Shown in pieces: positions 63,601 through 64,000 of a stretch of 64,000 nt of DNA (positions are counted from its first letter, which is position 1; each line of letters begins with the position of its first letter). The DNA is from an uncultured Eubacteriales bacterium. GTDB taxonomy: Bacteria; Bacillota; Clostridia; Peptostreptococcales; Anaerovoracaceae. The notes beneath the pieces were generated by a model. The model made no database searches. It was given only the letters and a program-made list of their open reading frames with translations, and was not told where the DNA came from. The DNA is taken from positions 1 through 64,000 of the forward strand of contig CADAEH010000001.1 in NCBI GenBank assembly GCA_902786855.1. The letters are read 5' to 3'. Position numbers and translations under genes: made by a program.

Positions 63601-64000
63601 ACCTGCGATACCCGCACAGCCCCTCATATCAGTAGCATAGACACTTGCATAGTTCACGCAGTTCTCGATCACGATACCGTAATTCGTTTCACCGGTTCTG
63701 CCTACTACTCCGGCGACCATTCTGCGGCCCTTTACATCTCCTCTGACCACCAGGTTCCTGACAGTAGGTACCCAGTATTTTGCATAATCCATACATGTGT
63801 CCTTCGGATAGCCGTTATTGTAATCTACACCGCCTCCGAGATAGCCGATGAATGCGATCTCCATTGCATATGCAAACCCCAGTTTTGCCATTCGGTCACA
63901 GTTGATGGTCACGGTGTGTCCCTGCCCGTCAAATACTCCCTGGAAGCGTGTGTCCAGGACTTTTGCATCATAGCCATTGTCTGCGTCACGGTTCATGGCA
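60628..64000 (-). CDS. Large surface protein with GLUG-type repeats and Fn3 domains (5' truncated)
   Basis: At least 1123 residues; the frame stays open to the window edge, so the N-terminus and signal peptide lie outside. Many GLUG-like units (IGGIVGKIGDSG, VGGILGSGETYSA and similar, each with NCVNNG-type turns) form probable beta-helix blocks, interrupted by a region with VTGRDVTIEGIFG-like Ig strands. The C-terminus has two Fn3-like domains (GFELYRSVNGSAYTLIY; GYELYRSTEPDGEYKMI) and a lysine-rich end (KKKKTYYYKIRYYQKI). Similar polybasic ends occur in the secreted protein at 26639-28363. Adhesin or carbohydrate binding is inferred. Confidence 0.8.
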   Translation of the reverse strand, partial: AMNRDADNGYDAKVLDTRFQGVFDGQGHTVTINCDRMAKLGFAYAMEIAFIGYLGGGVDYNNGYPKDTCMDYAKYWVPTVRNLVVRGDVKGRRMVAGVVGRTGETNYGIVIENCVNYASVYATDMRGCAGIAGAAWGKGVIRNCYNAGVIHSNYWEHGGIIGSNGYEGSEGRDPVAADIYNCYNCGETAKYDRASDSWVYDGQEIGVDGEAFASYKVSNCYYLQPDSPEEGKTGYSVGESSINRKAKVTNVEAADLTSDETLEKLNANGEVFVKDTENINNGYPLLYFQKSSGSAKATVTLRQVEGGTISSGSDLTQIPYGTVIELSAKADKGKRLNGYKVTFGDSSEKLIPANGFYTVTGRDVTIEGIFGERVPSTIRFMEENDGAPYYIKVEKMSDADDGACDPPVVLRSGDQIDMDDVIRITPVDIRLTTTQPDIKYIEYTGKFGDPEYTEWSLEVVNKLARTYKVTGDVEDIDITVLPKTQGKQWTSVADTSWYKAGTDTFTLTTARQLAGLAKLCSSGTSFEGVTVKLGADISLDNTEANSGDNYGYERSWIGIGASEKNSFRGTFDGQGHTIRYMHRNFALGYSDGRNGGLFGVTVGAVIRNVNVESGTYTGNDGADMECSFKNGANGGSIAGNAIDTLIENCTASVKMEKAYSAGGIVGIAEGKTVIRNCSFSGTINGNNESIGGIVGKIGDSGVQINDCVNNGALTSVSWKVGGILGSGETYSAAVTRCVNNGNITTSMRGTSSYVHAVGGILGYAAGAITCSQCINHGDLKGLVQTYAMGGIAGTVLRGTIEDCYNTGSVSSESGSAKAQTSGIVNIGTNKSVSATVRNCYNIGAVSVGSSYAGVYGGAIAYGNASTNVITNVYCTDEATASIGGSAGIGGTTVAAANLKSLSVPLGANFIADRRSVNNGYPVLAYQDPSFVSSVALSSLSKQGTGAIAMTWTASGLKDGFELYRSVNGSAYTLIYSGTAAGFTDANISVGNTYSYRVRAFRQSGSARYYGEWSSVQTLSVLLPAMSLKSAKNSKKKTVVIKWKRFSKAAGYELYRSTEPDGEYKMIKAVKVTKKIKKKKTLSFTNKKLKKKKTYYYKIRYYQKINGKIVYSELSAAKKVKIKK

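Noticed and set aside
1-64000. CRISPR array
   Set aside because: No regularly spaced short direct repeats were found; the 48-bp repeats by the tRNA are two copies only and contain tRNA sequence.

Overview
The window reads as chromosome of an anaerobic Bacillota of the class Clostridia. The signs are a split glycine decarboxylase (gcvPA/gcvPB), a pyrophosphate-type phosphofructokinase, a split transketolase, a clostripain-type protease, DUF1846, a C_GCAxxG_C_C protein, a FolT-type vitamin transporter under a tetrahydrofolate (THF) riboswitch, a tRNA with encoded CCA, and strong AGGAGG ribosome binding sites. The order or family cannot be fixed from sequence reading alone; an amino-acid-fermenting Eubacteriales or Anaerovoracaceae-like bacterium would fit. 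No rRNA, CRISPR array, prophage or complete insertion sequence is visible.

Layout. 1-3.4 kb: a frameshifted EamA-type transporter, a radical SAM protein divergent from a TetR regulator over overlapping promoters, then a tRNA-Thr(CGU) whose upstream flank carries two extra copies of its own 5' half. 3.4-13.4 kb: a run of eight minus-strand genes, several overlapping: DUF1934, DUF1846, a membrane-anchored clostripain (C11) protease, a small membrane protein, a DUF6765 protein, an HdeD-like membrane protein, a CARF-HEPN (TM1812/Csx1-like) protein and a cation-efflux transporter. This is the least explained part of the window. 13.6-19.2 kb: an HtrA protease, then ispE with a GntR regulator, an Ig-like membrane protein, tadA and a CvpA-like protein.

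19.2-32.3 kb is a one-carbon/glycine block. A THF riboswitch controls folT and a folC/5-formyl-THF cyclo-ligase fusion; gcvT-gcvH-gcvPA-gcvPB runs on the plus strand; lpdA, folD and lplA lie on the minus strand. Together they supply folate, glycine cleavage, its lipoylated carrier and dihydrolipoyl dehydrogenase, and oxidation of methylene-THF. A secreted repeat protein sits inside the block. 32.3-39.4 kb: a small anchored acidic protein, an iron alcohol dehydrogenase, DUF937, a C_GCAxxG protein, prmA, a TetR regulator, tyrS and rpiB.

39.4-48.5 kb is a catabolic locus: two near-identical FadR-type GntR regulators flank a TRAP transporter (dctPQM), followed by PPi-phosphofructokinase, both transketolase halves and a ketopantoate-reductase-like dehydrogenase. 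The same 13-base operator-like word lies upstream of dctP and of the dehydrogenase gene, so both units are probably one regulon for an unidentified organic or sugar acid. 48.8-53.1 kb: upp, tsaC/sua5, prfA and lysC. 53.3-59.1 kb: argC-J-B-D-F behind tandem ARG boxes; a structured repeat resembling an IS200/IS605-type end separates argD from argF. 59.2-64 kb: an rpmE gene broken by an internal deletion but with its promoter intact, an XdhC-like gene and the 3' part of a large GLUG-repeat surface protein that runs off the window.
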